A stretch of DNA of 64,000 nucleotides from JBPRGG01 sp051418075 (GTDB lineage: Bacteria; Bacteroidota; Bacteroidia; Cytophagales; Cyclobacteriaceae), in the NCBI GenBank assembly GCA_051418075.1, contig JBPRGG010000048.1, positions 12,961 to 76,960 on the forward strand, given 5' to 3'. Below, in pieces: positions 50,757 through 59,506 of the stretch. The notes below the pieces were generated by a model. It did no database searches. It was given only the letters and a program-made list of their open reading frames with translations, and had not been told where the DNA came from. The stretch's first letter is position 1, and each line of letters opens with the position of its first letter. The position numbers were made by a program, and so were the translations under genes.

Positions 50757-51725
50757 TTAACTTTTCTTCATTAATTGAACGGCTGCCTGAAAAATACCAG
50801 TTTCTGACAGTCCGTAATGATTAAATATATCTGTCTGAGATCCGGTAATCGTATATTCATCAGGTATTCCCATTATCCGGAAAGGAATTTGCACACCTTC
50901 TTCCATTAAAACTGCTGCACAAGCCTCCCCCAGTCCTCCATGCACGCTGTGCTCCTCCACCGTAATCAAAGCCCTGCAACTTAGGGCTGTATCCATCAGC
51001 AATTCGCGGTCCAGTGGTTTAATAGTAGGCATGCTGATAAGGCGTACATTTAATTTATATTGTTTTTCCAGCGCCCGGGCAGCCAGCATAGCCGGCCATA
51101 CACACTCACCAGTGGCAATCAGAGCCAGGTCTTTGCCTGATTTGATAGTAATACCTTGCCCAAATTTTAATTTCATATCCTGATCATGCAGGTGGGGCAA
51201 TGGTTTTTTACCATATCTTATATAGACTGGCTGATCGGTTTTGTAAGCTAATTCAATGGCCTGGGCAGCCTCCCTGTTATCAGCCGGAGCCACTATGACC
51301 AGGTTATGAATGGCTCGTAACACAGCAAAGTCATGCAAACTATGATGGGTGGAACCTAAGGCCCCGTAGCTGACTCCGGCGCTGATACCGATGAGCTTAA
51401 CCGGATTATCAGAATAGGCTACATCATTTTTTATCTGCTCCAAGGCTCTGGCAGTAAGAAAGCAGGCGGGAGATACAGCAAACACTTTTTTCCCGGCAGA
51501 GGCCAAACCTGCTGCAATTCCCACCAGGTTTTGCTCAGCAATACCTACTTCAACCATTTGATCAGGAAATTTTTCACCAAAAGGCACCAGTTTTCCTGAG
51601 CCCCGGGAATCACTGGTCAGGGCCAGTACATCCCTGTCTTGCTGAGCCAGTGATTGCAAAGTTTGGGAAAATACCTCCAGGTTAGGTACCCCCATTTCCA
51701 GTTTTGATGCAGTGATGTCCATCAT
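50757..51725 (-). CDS. Transketolase, C-terminal subunit of a split enzyme
   Basis: A 322-aa protein covering the pyrimidine-binding and C-terminal domains of transketolase. The catalytic Glu is in FPDQMVEVGIAEQNLVGIAAGLA, followed by AFFLTARALEQIK-like text (residues ~85-105), GVSYGALGSTHHSLHDFAVLR and the C-terminal LITVEEHSVHGGLGEACA. It needs the N-terminal subunit encoded 21 bp upstream to bind thiamine diphosphate. Split transketolases occur both in general carbon metabolism and in dedicated routes (AptA/AptB for apulose 4-phosphate, SqwGH for a sulfosugar). Confidence 0.92.
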   Translation of the reverse strand: MMDITASKLEMGVPNLEVFSQTLQSLAQQDRDVLALTSDSRGSGKLVPFGEKFPDQMVEVGIAEQNLVGIAAGLASAGKKVFAVSPACFLTARALEQIKNDVAYSDNPVKLIGISAGVSYGALGSTHHSLHDFAVLRAIHNLVIVAPADNREAAQAIELAYKTDQPVYIRYGKKPLPHLHDQDMKLKFGQGITIKSGKDLALIATGECVWPAMLAARALEKQYKLNVRLISMPTIKPLDRELLMDTALSCRALITVEEHSVHGGLGEACAAVLMEEGVQIPFRIMGIPDEYTITGSQTDIFNHYGLSETGIFQAAVQLMKKS

Positions 51726-51746
51726 AATTAGTTCAATTCATGTTAT

Positions 51747-52583
51747 TTAATCAAAAGATTCCAACAGGATAAGCTGGCGATTTAATTCCTCCACAGCTTT
51801 TTGATAGAGGTTATCATCAGGCACTCCGTGGTGCCATTTTTTTACACCTTCCATATAACTAATGCCTTTCCCTTTAGTGGTATGAGCAATTACCAAACTG
51901 GGCCGTTTCTGTTGGAAAGGAACCCGGGACAGTATTTCTATCAAAGCCTGATGATCATGTCCGTTTACATGTTCAACCTGCCAGCCAAAAGCTTTGAACT
52001 TTTCATCAACGGGATCAGTATTGCAAACATCGGCCACCGGCCCTGTTATTTGCAGCCGATTATAATCCACAATGGCCACCAGGTTATCCAGTTGATAATG
52101 TGATGCCGTTAATGCAGCCTCCCAATTGGACCCTTCCGGTAATTCGCCATCACCCAGCAGGGTAAAGACCCGGTAATCCAGCTGATCCAGTTTGGCAGCC
52201 AGGGCAGTACCCACACTTAAGGCAAGTCCATGACCCAAAGCTCCGGTATTCTGTTCGATACCAGCAATTTTCCTGGTGGGATGCCCTACATAATGGCTTT
52301 TATACTGGCATAAGGTTTCCAGATCAGCCTCAGGGAAAAAACCAAGATCGGCCAAAACCACATACAGGGCTTCCACTGAATGTCCTTTGCTTTGAATATA
52401 CCGGTCACGCCGGGGGTCATTAATACCAGCCGGGCTTACATTCATTATTTTATTATATAAAACATTCAGTATATCAATACAGGACAAACTCCCGCCGGTA
52501 TGTCCCGCACCGGCTTTTTTAATGTAATAAAGGATTTTTTTCCGGTAGATGACCGATTTAGCTTTTAATTCAGTATGAGTCAT
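51747..52583 (-). CDS. Transketolase, N-terminal subunit of a split enzyme
   Basis: A 278-aa thiamine diphosphate-binding half: AGAGHTGGSLSCIDILNVLY, GHSVEALYVVLADLGF, the GLALSVGTALAAKLD stretch, the ThDP/Mg motif GDGELPEGSNWEAALTASHYQLDNLVAIVDYNRLQ, and HTTKGKGISYMEG. The ends fit the usual break point between transketolase halves. It lies 45 bp after the isomerase gene and 21 bp before the other half. Sitting inside a DeoR-led sugar operon, it is more likely pathway-specific than the housekeeping enzyme. Confidence 0.92.
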   Translation of the reverse strand: MTHTELKAKSVIYRKKILYYIKKAGAGHTGGSLSCIDILNVLYNKIMNVSPAGINDPRRDRYIQSKGHSVEALYVVLADLGFFPEADLETLCQYKSHYVGHPTRKIAGIEQNTGALGHGLALSVGTALAAKLDQLDYRVFTLLGDGELPEGSNWEAALTASHYQLDNLVAIVDYNRLQITGPVADVCNTDPVDEKFKAFGWQVEHVNGHDHQALIEILSRVPFQQKRPSLVIAHTTKGKGISYMEGVKKWHHGVPDDNLYQKAVEELNRQLILLESFD

Positions 52584-52628
52584 GCCTTTTTTGTTCTGTG
52601 TTTTTGAGTTGCTGCCACTTTTGCCGGA

Positions 52629-54032
52629 TTACTGATGCCGGAAAACTTCCCAGCCCATGTAATTGCCAAAAGCTTCTTCCAGTACATCAGCGGTATGCGA
52701 GGCATTCATCACCACATGATGTTCAAATCCATGTCGGCAGACGTGATGCATCAAGTGTTGCAGATTATCAATATGGGCTACAGCCCTGTTTCCAAAAGTC
52801 TTTAATTCATCATCTGTCAATACACCTTGTCCGATGTAGGTCTTGAGTATCCCTTTGGAATCATCAGAGCTAATACGGCCGAAGGTAAGTGGTGAGGCTG
52901 GTGTTCTGCCATCCAAAGCACCATAGGTGTTTTCTGTACCCACAGTAGTTCCCAAAATAGGAGCGTTGCTGATCTGGATATCCGGCAGGAAAGATTTAGC
53001 CCAATTACCACAATGAAATAATACACATTTATTCAGATCTTCCGCATAGTTATTGTTCCAGTCAACCAAAGCACTGGGAGAACCTGAAGCCAGCTGCATA
53101 GCATACATGGTGAGGGTGCCAGTCACATCTACCTCGCAGGCACTGGGCAGCATATTTTCACTCATCATACTCATGCTGGTGCAAACATTGCATCCATAAT
53201 TTTGCTGAAGAGAGGTCCAGCACTGAATGGCAGTGGCATCCAACTCATTGGCTTGCATAAATTCCTGAAGTACCACGTCCAGTTTGGCAATCTGAACCAA
53301 ACGTTCTGATGGTGTGGAGCCAGTGGAGGCATAGTTATTTATTTTTTCCAGGTGCTCTTTAACAATCTGGTCATCTTTCGACAATTTATCAGCTTTTCCC
53401 AGGATTTCAGAAAGATCCACAGTGGTAACTGTGATGCCGTTCCGCTGAAGTATTTTTTCACTATAACGAACAGTATTAAAGGCGCCGGGGCGGGCACCTA
53501 CTGCACCAATTCGTACATTTTTTAATCCTTTTACCACCCTGCATACAGCCGTGAACTTTTTAAGGTCTTCTTCCAAAGCGGGATCTTCAGGATGACAAAC
53601 GTGTTTGGTGGTAAGACTGTATTTGATCCCGTACTGGTACAGGTTATTGGTTACAGATATCTTGCCACAATAAGCATCCCTGCGGTTCACGACATCCAAT
53701 TTATTCAATTGGTCAGGATATCCCTGAACTAAAACTGGCACTTCCAGTCCAGACATTTTGAGGGTATCAGCCACCCCTTTTTCATCGCCAAAATTGGGCA
53801 GAACAACCAGGATCCCCTCAATTTTTTCTCTGTTTTGCTTAAATAGCTCAGCACATTTTCTTGCCTCCTGGAATGTCTCTACACCTCCCAATTTGGTTTC
53901 ATCTTCTGACAGCATGATGGCGTTGATTTCCAGTTTTTGTAATAATTTCTGAATATCCTGACGTGCTTCAGTGACCAGGTGGTCAGGAAAAAAGTCCCGA
54001 TTGCCAAATATGATTCCTAAGGTATTTTTCAT
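52629..54032 (-). CDS. L-fucose/L-arabinose isomerase-fold sugar isomerase
   Basis: A 467-aa protein with the FucI/AraA architecture: an N-terminal Rossmann-like domain (LGIIFGNRDFFP...GILVVLPNFGDEKGVAD), a middle domain with VRIGAVGARPGAFNTVRYSEK, and a metal-binding C-terminal part with PSACEVDVTGTLTMYA, CVLFHCGNWA and HHVVMNASHTADV. These carry the Glu, Asp and His ligands expected of Mn-dependent aldose-ketose isomerases. It is shorter than FucI (~590) and nearer AraA in length. Related enzymes include the sulfoquinovose isomerase of sulfo-TAL pathways. The true substrate is not readable. It follows the DeoR regulator by 43 bp. Confidence 0.83.
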   Translation of the reverse strand: MKNTLGIIFGNRDFFPDHLVTEARQDIQKLLQKLEINAIMLSEDETKLGGVETFQEARKCAELFKQNREKIEGILVVLPNFGDEKGVADTLKMSGLEVPVLVQGYPDQLNKLDVVNRRDAYCGKISVTNNLYQYGIKYSLTTKHVCHPEDPALEEDLKKFTAVCRVVKGLKNVRIGAVGARPGAFNTVRYSEKILQRNGITVTTVDLSEILGKADKLSKDDQIVKEHLEKINNYASTGSTPSERLVQIAKLDVVLQEFMQANELDATAIQCWTSLQQNYGCNVCTSMSMMSENMLPSACEVDVTGTLTMYAMQLASGSPSALVDWNNNYAEDLNKCVLFHCGNWAKSFLPDIQISNAPILGTTVGTENTYGALDGRTPASPLTFGRISSDDSKGILKTYIGQGVLTDDELKTFGNRAVAHIDNLQHLMHHVCRHGFEHHVVMNASHTADVLEEAFGNYMGWEVFRHQ

Positions 54033-54075
54033 GGTATTTAGAGATTAATGTTTATTTATGATAATTTTTGGATTT

Positions 54076-54864
54076 TTACTCGAGTGCTGCTATGATCAAT
54101 TCTATATCATGATCCCGGAATAATTGCAAATGCTGGTCCTTAATGGCTGAATCAGTGATGATATAATCTATTAAAGACAACGCTCCGAGGCTGGCAAAGG
54201 CCCCTTTTCCAATCTTGGTAGAATCAGCCACCAGATAAACGATTTCCGCCACTTCTATCATAGCCTTTTTGACGACGATATCACTCAGGCTGGGATATGT
54301 CAATCCTGAACGCAGAGAAATACCAGCCGTAGCCAGAAATAACTTGTCTACATGGATGTCATTAAAGAAAACAGCGGCCTTCTGACCAGTTAAGGATAAA
54401 GTAGGCGGTTTAAACTCCCCTCCAGTCATTATGACCTCTATTCCTTGCTCTACACCTAATAATAAAGTGATATTCAATGCATTGGTGATAACGGTCAGAT
54501 TTTTACGCCCCACCAGGTTTTTAGCAATTTCGGTAGTGGTAGAACCTGAATCAAGGATGATGGTATCTCCATCTTCAATCAAACTGGCTGCTTTTTGACC
54601 GATTACAGATTTTTTTTCCAGGTTAGTCTGATTCATCAGGGCAAAATCCCGGACCTGCTTTTCAATTTCCTTTAAATAGGCACCACCATGCTCCCGGGTT
54701 ACCAACCCTTCTTTTTCCAGCTTTTCCAGATCCTGACGAATGGTCACTTCTGATACTCTGAAAATTTTAGCCAACTGAATAACTTTGGCTGACCCATCCT
54801 CCTTCAACAATTCCAGGATCTTATCTCTCCTCTGATTGGCCAACATATTTTTAAATTCTTTCAT
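54076..54864 (-). CDS. DeoR-family transcriptional repressor
   Basis: A 262-aa regulator. The N-terminal helix-turn-helix is clear: NQRRDKILELLKEDGSAKVIQLAKIFRVSEVTIRQDLEKLEKEGLVTREHGGAYL. The C-terminal DeoR sensor domain has GDTIILDSGSTTTEIAKNL, NLTVITNALNI, VIMTGGEFKPPTLSLTG and LVADSTKIGKGAFASLG, and normally binds a sugar phosphate. The start could be at MLANQRR, six codons later. It is the first gene of the isomerase-transketolase-kinase operon. The inverted repeat 25 bp upstream is its likely own operator. Confidence 0.95.
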   Translation of the reverse strand: MKEFKNMLANQRRDKILELLKEDGSAKVIQLAKIFRVSEVTIRQDLEKLEKEGLVTREHGGAYLKEIEKQVRDFALMNQTNLEKKSVIGQKAASLIEDGDTIILDSGSTTTEIAKNLVGRKNLTVITNALNITLLLGVEQGIEVIMTGGEFKPPTLSLTGQKAAVFFNDIHVDKLFLATAGISLRSGLTYPSLSDIVVKKAMIEVAEIVYLVADSTKIGKGAFASLGALSLIDYIITDSAIKDQHLQLFRDHDIELIIAALE

Positions 54865-54888
54865 TAATGTGTCAAAATGCTTTCATTA

Positions 54889-54926
54889 GTTTACGAATCT
54901 AAAATAAAACAAAAAATATCGTAAAC
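54889..54926 (-). promoter_or_regulatory. Inverted-repeat operator upstream of the DeoR gene
   Basis: GTTTACGA (54889-54896) and TCGTAAAC (54919-54926) are a perfect 8-bp inverted repeat with a 22-bp AT-rich spacer, so centres are 30 bp apart, near three helix turns. It lies 25 bp before the DeoR start. Half-sites at this spacing suit an oligomeric DeoR repressor that controls its own operon. Confidence 0.6.
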
Positions 54927-55097
54927 AAAATAAAATATAAAAATAAAAAAAGAAATTAATGAATAGTAATTCTATCGCCTGGCTGGAACGAGGGATTACT
55001 AATGAATTTATTGATAAATAATTATCAGAATAGCTCAATTTAGATATTGTCTAGGTTTAATTAAAAATTCTGATTTTCTCGATCTTTTGTCCTGGCC

Positions 55098-55345
55098 AGA
55101 AGGGCGGTACTTTTTGTCTTGGATACAAAAAGCACCCAAAAAAATCAAGAAAGAAAAAAAACATCCCGCATTTTTTGCCGTGCCTTGGCGCTATTAAAAA
55201 CTTACTTCTTACTTTAATCAAAAATGATTATGTATCATAGTTTTTGACAACAGCATTCACAAAAAGGCCTGGGTTTATCTTTGGCTTAGCAGTGGCCAAG
55301 CCCGGATCAACCCAAATCCCGTTGTGATTGCGGGGCCCAGCGACC
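55098..55345. repeat. Intergenic repeat-like element
   Basis: Richer in G+C than the gap around it. It contains the palindrome CTTTTTGT-cttggat-ACAAAAAG (55110-55132), a purine-rich run, and further hairpin arms (GGCTT...AAGCC near 55289-55310; GGGTTT/AACCCA near 55270-55315). From memory, text like the CTTTTTGTCTTG..ACAAAAAG block recurs between genes in many Bacteroidota genomes. Only one copy is in this window, so its repetitive nature rests on recollection. Confidence 0.4.
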
Positions 55346-55603
55346 CTGGAGCGAAAAAAATAGCAAATTGCAGATCGGAATGGTTAAACCATCCACAGCT
55401 TGCTACTTCTACAAAGAAAACGTCGTTATCTATTTGTTTTTTCTTCGGAAATGGGGGATTCTTAATGCCTTTACATTGACCGGGAGGTATTGGGGTTTTA
55501 AAATAATAGATGAAGAAATATGCTACTTGAATGACATAAATAAAGCAAACCAGGTTTTCCTGATTTGCTCATATTTATCAGCCATATAGCTGAAAGTTTA
55601 TGT

Positions 55604-55762
55604 TTAATAACTCCTGCTGGAAGAAAAACTCCGGAATAGAGAAGATAACATTCCCCCTGATTTTCCTTTTCGGCGGGAGCTACTATATCCTTTTCTGCTT
55701 CTTCCTCGTTTAGATGATTTATATTTTTTTACTAATCCTAATATTGCTAATAACTTTCTCAT
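55604..55762 (-). CDS. Possible 52-aa basic Ser/Arg-rich protein
   Basis: An uninterrupted frame begins MRKLLAILGLVKKYKSSK and ends in SSSRSY. After a short hydrophobic start (LLAILGL), the rest is rich in Lys, Arg, Ser and Gly (RGRSRKGYSSSRRKG), giving a strongly positive charge. The clear split into a hydrophobic head and a basic tail is not what random AT-rich sequence would give. It could bind nucleic acid or the membrane. No ribosome-binding site is evident and no family is recognised. Confidence 0.4.
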   Translation of the reverse strand: MRKLLAILGLVKKYKSSKRGRSRKGYSSSRRKGKSGGMLSSLFRSFSSSRSY

Positions 55763-56421
55763 AGTTTAAAAAATTTAAGGTTAATATCCAATTTATATAA
55801 GTTCAACATGCGAATACAGCTATTGTTATAATTTTTTTCAAATTTATAACAAGGCCATTAATGCTCTGTATTTTAATTTTCCGATTTAATTATCAGAACC
55901 CATCCTTCTGCTAAAACCACCGAAAAGCAGTAGATTTGCGGTTCATCCGGTGTTACACTTATACAGCGTAGTAGGTAGTATTTCATTGGGATCAACCGCT
56001 TCAATTTAATATTTTCTTTTAGATTCTTCCCATTGTTCAGCATTATTAACAGTTCCTTCATTTAAAGCTCCTTCTGCTGTAATTTTATGGCACCGAAACC
56101 GGGGGCGAATTGACTCGTCTTTGTGATGAATGCGGTATAGAATTGGGTTGGAACGGAGGTCTGCAGTTAAACCAAAACGACATTTTCACCAATTTCCAGG
56201 GACCGGAAAGTAGCTGAAATAGGGTGGATAAATGCTTACCTGATTGGCAAAGCTTCCCCATCCATGATGAGTAATCCTGAGCTTTTACAGATTTTGAAAT
56301 ACCTATGGCATTACCTGGTTAAATTTGGTCAAACAATAAATAAGAATATGTTCATGAAAACTTGCTGACTTTTTTATTATTTTTAAGTGATATTTTCTAA
56401 AAAAGAACATACATTATTAAA
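55763..56421. other. Gap with probable gene debris
   Basis: No intact gene is seen. A plus-strand frame around 56092-56216 reads GTETGGELTRLCDECGIELGW and continues to a stop at PESS; a second open piece near 56240-56367 reads LIGKASPSMMSNPELLQILKY. Both begin without a start codon and end quickly. The composition is coding-like, so this may be remains of a lost gene. The last ~60 bases should hold the promoter of the sigma gene that follows. Confidence 0.35.
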
Positions 56422-57129
56422 ATGACAAAGAAAGAATCGGCATTGATTCAGGCAATCATTTCAGCCAGGCATAAGGGAGAGGAGGGCAATTATTATAAAC
56501 AGGTAAATGAGTTGATCAAATTTTATAATGATAATTACAAAATTAAAATTGTAAATGTCATCCGCAAGAAATACACGCTGAATCATGATGAAAAAGAGGA
56601 AGCTGCCAAGGATCTTTACAGCGAAGCCATGGCCATTTTTCTCAAAACCATTCATGAAAAGGTAGATATCCTGCATGATTTGAAATATGAAAACTATTTT
56701 TTAGGAATTTGCCGATACCTGCATTATGATAGGATCCGAAAAAACAAGGAAGAGCCGGGGCATGAAACGCATGTATTTGAAAAACAAGCAGGGGAATTAA
56801 AGGAGGAAGAAACGCCTTTTGAATTGGAGCAAATACAGCAACAGGTAGAAAAGGCCCTGATCGACTATTATGAAGAAAATAATATGTTTGATTGTCTGAA
56901 GATTTTATACTATTCCTGGAAAAAAGAACTGAAAAATCCGGAAATAGCCAAATTACTGAATTTAGAGATTGCTGATCAAAAAGAAGCTTCACGGCGGATC
57001 ACCGTAATACAACAAAATTGCATCAAGAATGCCTGGCGAAATATAGGATTACTGCACGAGGTGAAAAAAGATTATCATATCAAAAAGCGTAAAAAAATTT
57101 ACTGGAGAAAAAATGCTGGAAATAAATAA
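56422..57129 (+). CDS. Divergent sigma-70-family RNA polymerase sigma factor
   Basis: A 235-aa protein that I read as a divergent ECF-like sigma factor. A region-2-like part covers residues ~25-110 (KIKIVNVIRKKYTLNHDEKEEAAKDLYSEAMAIFL and YENYFLGICRYLHYDRIRKNK). A region-4-like part covers ~150-215 (LKILYYSWKKELKNPEIAKLLNL...ASRRITVIQQNCIKNAW). It is longer than usual, with an acidic linker and a very basic tail (KKRKKIYWRK). It overlaps the next gene by 17 bp. That gene has the build of an anti-sigma factor, which strengthens the call. Confidence 0.75.
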   Translation: MTKKESALIQAIISARHKGEEGNYYKQVNELIKFYNDNYKIKIVNVIRKKYTLNHDEKEEAAKDLYSEAMAIFLKTIHEKVDILHDLKYENYFLGICRYLHYDRIRKNKEEPGHETHVFEKQAGELKEEETPFELEQIQQQVEKALIDYYEENNMFDCLKILYYSWKKELKNPEIAKLLNLEIADQKEASRRITVIQQNCIKNAWRNIGLLHEVKKDYHIKKRKKIYWRKNAGNK

Positions 57130-57769
57130 TCAAAATAAGCATCAGATCATTGAAAAGTATTTCAAGAATGAATTAGATGCAGCATCCCAACAGGTTTTTC
57201 AGGAAAAATATGAAAATGACCCGGATTTTAAGGAAGAAGTGGATCGATATGAACTGATCACTTATACCTTTCAAAACTTATCGGACGATGCAGCCCAAAG
57301 GATTGAAAAAATCCTGCAAAACCAGCAGGCGCAGCCGGAAGAACAGAGTGCCAGGGTGGTTCCCTTATGGCGCAAGAAAAGTTTTTTGGCAGTGGCGGCA
57401 TCAGTGGCGTTAGTGATGGTAGCGGGGATTGTGTTCTGGGTGAGCGATGATCAACCGGCCGCTTATACCGCAGAAGCTGAAATCATGAATTCATTTTCTT
57501 TAGGCATCAAACCTGGTGACAACCTGGGATTTTCAGAACAGCCCGACCGGGTGACGGACTCGGTGCAAATTTTGATCGTAAAACATGACCAATGGGATCG
57601 GCATTATCAGTACCTAAATGATACCATTAGGCTTTTCCTCAATCAAAATATATCACCTGAAGCTATCTCACTGGAGCAACGGGAGCAGGATTATCTTTTG
57701 AAAATACAAGATGAAAATTACCTTATTGATCGTGGATTTGAAACAATCAAGCCCCTAAAGAAAGAATAA
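57113..57769 (+). CDS. Predicted anti-sigma factor, single-pass membrane protein
   Basis: A 218-aa protein preceded by GGAGAAAA at a good ribosome-binding distance. The cytoplasmic N-terminus (IIEKYFKNELDAASQQVFQEKYENDPDFKEEVDRYE) has the 'EFxEKYxxDPEF' pattern of Bacteroidota anti-sigma N-termini. One membrane segment spans about 94-112 (SFLAVAASVALVMVAGIVFWV). The ~100-residue outer part has no named domain. No zinc motif is present. The overlap with the sigma gene supports the pairing. It converges on the M48 protease gene with only 15 bp between. Confidence 0.75.
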   Translation: MLEINNQNKHQIIEKYFKNELDAASQQVFQEKYENDPDFKEEVDRYELITYTFQNLSDDAAQRIEKILQNQQAQPEEQSARVVPLWRKKSFLAVAASVALVMVAGIVFWVSDDQPAAYTAEAEIMNSFSLGIKPGDNLGFSEQPDRVTDSVQILIVKHDQWDRHYQYLNDTIRLFLNQNISPEAISLEQREQDYLLKIQDENYLIDRGFETIKPLKKE

Positions 57770-57784
57770 CCCCAGTTTAATATT

Positions 57785-59479
57785 TTAATCCTGTAAGCGG
57801 AAAAGCTGTACTTTCTTCAGTTTTGCTTGCAGGTAGAGCAATAAAAGACCATAATCTGAATGGGTTTTGTCCCAATATAAAGCCAATTGTTTGCCCTGAC
57901 CTGCTTCAAAAATTTTATCAGGAGATCCTAGTTCTCCCTCAATTTCCTGGGGGGAATGGTCTGCCTGAAAAGGAAAACCTTCCAAACTGGCTCCTGTCAT
58001 TTCGACTATATGAAATCGCTTGTCTTTGAATTCAATCATCTTTTGAAGCTGGTTAGGTTTTTTCCTTAGATAAGAAATGATAAACGGACTTTGGTCGTCA
58101 TTAAACTTCACTTTTTCAAAGCCGGATAGAGGTGTATCTCTGAACAATTCCAGAGGTAAATACAATTCAAGTTCACGGGTGTTTTTATTGTTTTTAGCAA
58201 TAAAAAATTGCCTGATCCAGTCCAGTTTATGGCTCAATTCGGTAGTTTGACTTTCAGGTTGGTGGCCGATGGTTTTTTGAAAAGTAGTATAATTTTCTTG
58301 GGCCAAGAACGCCTGATGCTGCAAGGCCAATTGAAAAAACCTGTCTGCCCAGCTTAGATCCCCGGTTTCAGCATAGATGATGGCTTTCAAAAGGTAATAA
58401 TTGCCAGGCAGAGGCAAATTTTCCTGATCAAAATGGGCCTGCATCCGCTCCAGGTGTCGGTGGGCGTTTTGATATTGGCGTACATTTAATTTGTTAGTAG
58501 CCAAATTGATGTAGGCAGGAGCATAAGATGGATTCAAATCAATTGCCTGTTCAAACATGCTCTCTGCCAGGGCTGAAACCTGTTCCAGCTTTAGTTGAGA
58601 TAATTCCGGGCCTAACTTCCTGGGGTGAAGCATCTGGTTAAAACGCAATCCCGGATCGGTTTCATAGGGGTAGATAAAGACAGAGGCATCTTCTTTCACC
58701 GCACTGAGCTGGAGGGCTTGTGTTAAATAGGCGACACCGAGATTGTTGACGATTTCCTGGCTGTAAAAATCATTTTTCAGTAAATAATGAAACAAGTGTG
58801 AAGCTTCCTGCTCGTAACCGGTATACATCATAAAATTTGCAGCAGAAAACACCACTACCATCGGTAGCAATTGGTCGATTTGCTGCTGGGCCAGGTCAAC
58901 TCTTTCCTGCATGGAAGGATATTGAGCCTGTTTTTCTACCGGATATTTCTGATAGATCTTTTGAATCAATTCCGGAAAAATGTAGTAAGATTGAAAACCG
59001 GCTAAAAAAGCATGCTTCAACCCTATTAAATCAGCTTCGGCCTCGATATAGCGGGTATATTTTTGATCAGATGCCTGATTCTCATTTTTCAAAAGCGCAT
59101 TAAAACCGCTGTAGCCGTGGTGGTTTTGATGATAATGGGCCAGTTCATGACCAATCAGGCAGGCCAGGGCCACCTCAGCTTCAGATCCGAATTGCTGACA
59201 GAGATCATAGACTGCTTCTCCTAAAATGATTTGCTTGGCATGTGGATTATATTCGGCAATTACTGGTGTCCGACTGATCTTTAAATCCGGCAGCGGACGG
59301 TCGGCATCCATCTGACGGGAAATGCGCTCCAGAATAGATTGTACTTTTTGATGTTTTTGATGTGAAGGCGGGAGATATTGCCCCAATACGCTTACAGAAA
59401 CAAAACCATTCATCAGCAGGATCAGGCTGATCAGTAAATTTTTTGAGCTGTGAAAGTGATATTTTTTATATTCTGCCAT
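57785..59479 (-). CDS. Exported M48-family metalloprotease with TPR repeats
   Basis: A 564-aa protein with an N-terminal signal (LLISLILLMNGFVSVSVLGQ). The zinc site is HELAH at 111-115 (ACLIGHELAHYHQNHHGY), and the third ligand is in YIEAEADLIGLKHAF (Glu146). TPR-like helices follow (about 210-400: YLTQALQLSA, AEMFEQAIDLNPSYAPAYINLATNKL). The C-terminal ~150 residues are unassigned and end with a beta-rich part. M48/BepA-type proteases handle outer-membrane protein quality control. The gene lies between the sigma/anti-sigma pair and the caspase cluster, so a proteolytic step on envelope proteins may be part of one response. Confidence 0.88.
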   Translation of the reverse strand: MAEYKKYHFHSSKNLLISLILLMNGFVSVSVLGQYLPPSHQKHQKVQSILERISRQMDADRPLPDLKISRTPVIAEYNPHAKQIILGEAVYDLCQQFGSEAEVALACLIGHELAHYHQNHHGYSGFNALLKNENQASDQKYTRYIEAEADLIGLKHAFLAGFQSYYIFPELIQKIYQKYPVEKQAQYPSMQERVDLAQQQIDQLLPMVVVFSAANFMMYTGYEQEASHLFHYLLKNDFYSQEIVNNLGVAYLTQALQLSAVKEDASVFIYPYETDPGLRFNQMLHPRKLGPELSQLKLEQVSALAESMFEQAIDLNPSYAPAYINLATNKLNVRQYQNAHRHLERMQAHFDQENLPLPGNYYLLKAIIYAETGDLSWADRFFQLALQHQAFLAQENYTTFQKTIGHQPESQTTELSHKLDWIRQFFIAKNNKNTRELELYLPLELFRDTPLSGFEKVKFNDDQSPFIISYLRKKPNQLQKMIEFKDKRFHIVEMTGASLEGFPFQADHSPQEIEGELGSPDKIFEAGQGKQLALYWDKTHSDYGLLLLYLQAKLKKVQLFRLQD

Positions 59480-59506
59480 TACAAGTTGAACCCTAAATCA
59501 AAAACC

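Noticed and set aside
55368..55589. 73-aa plus-strand frame in the gene-poor gap
   Set aside because: No recognisable domain, mixed composition and no start signals; I could not separate it from chance and did not list it as a gene.
55873..56061. 62-aa minus-strand frame
   Set aside because: Coding-like in its last part (MKYYLLRC...), but isolated and without similarity that I can name; it may be debris, as noted for the gap.
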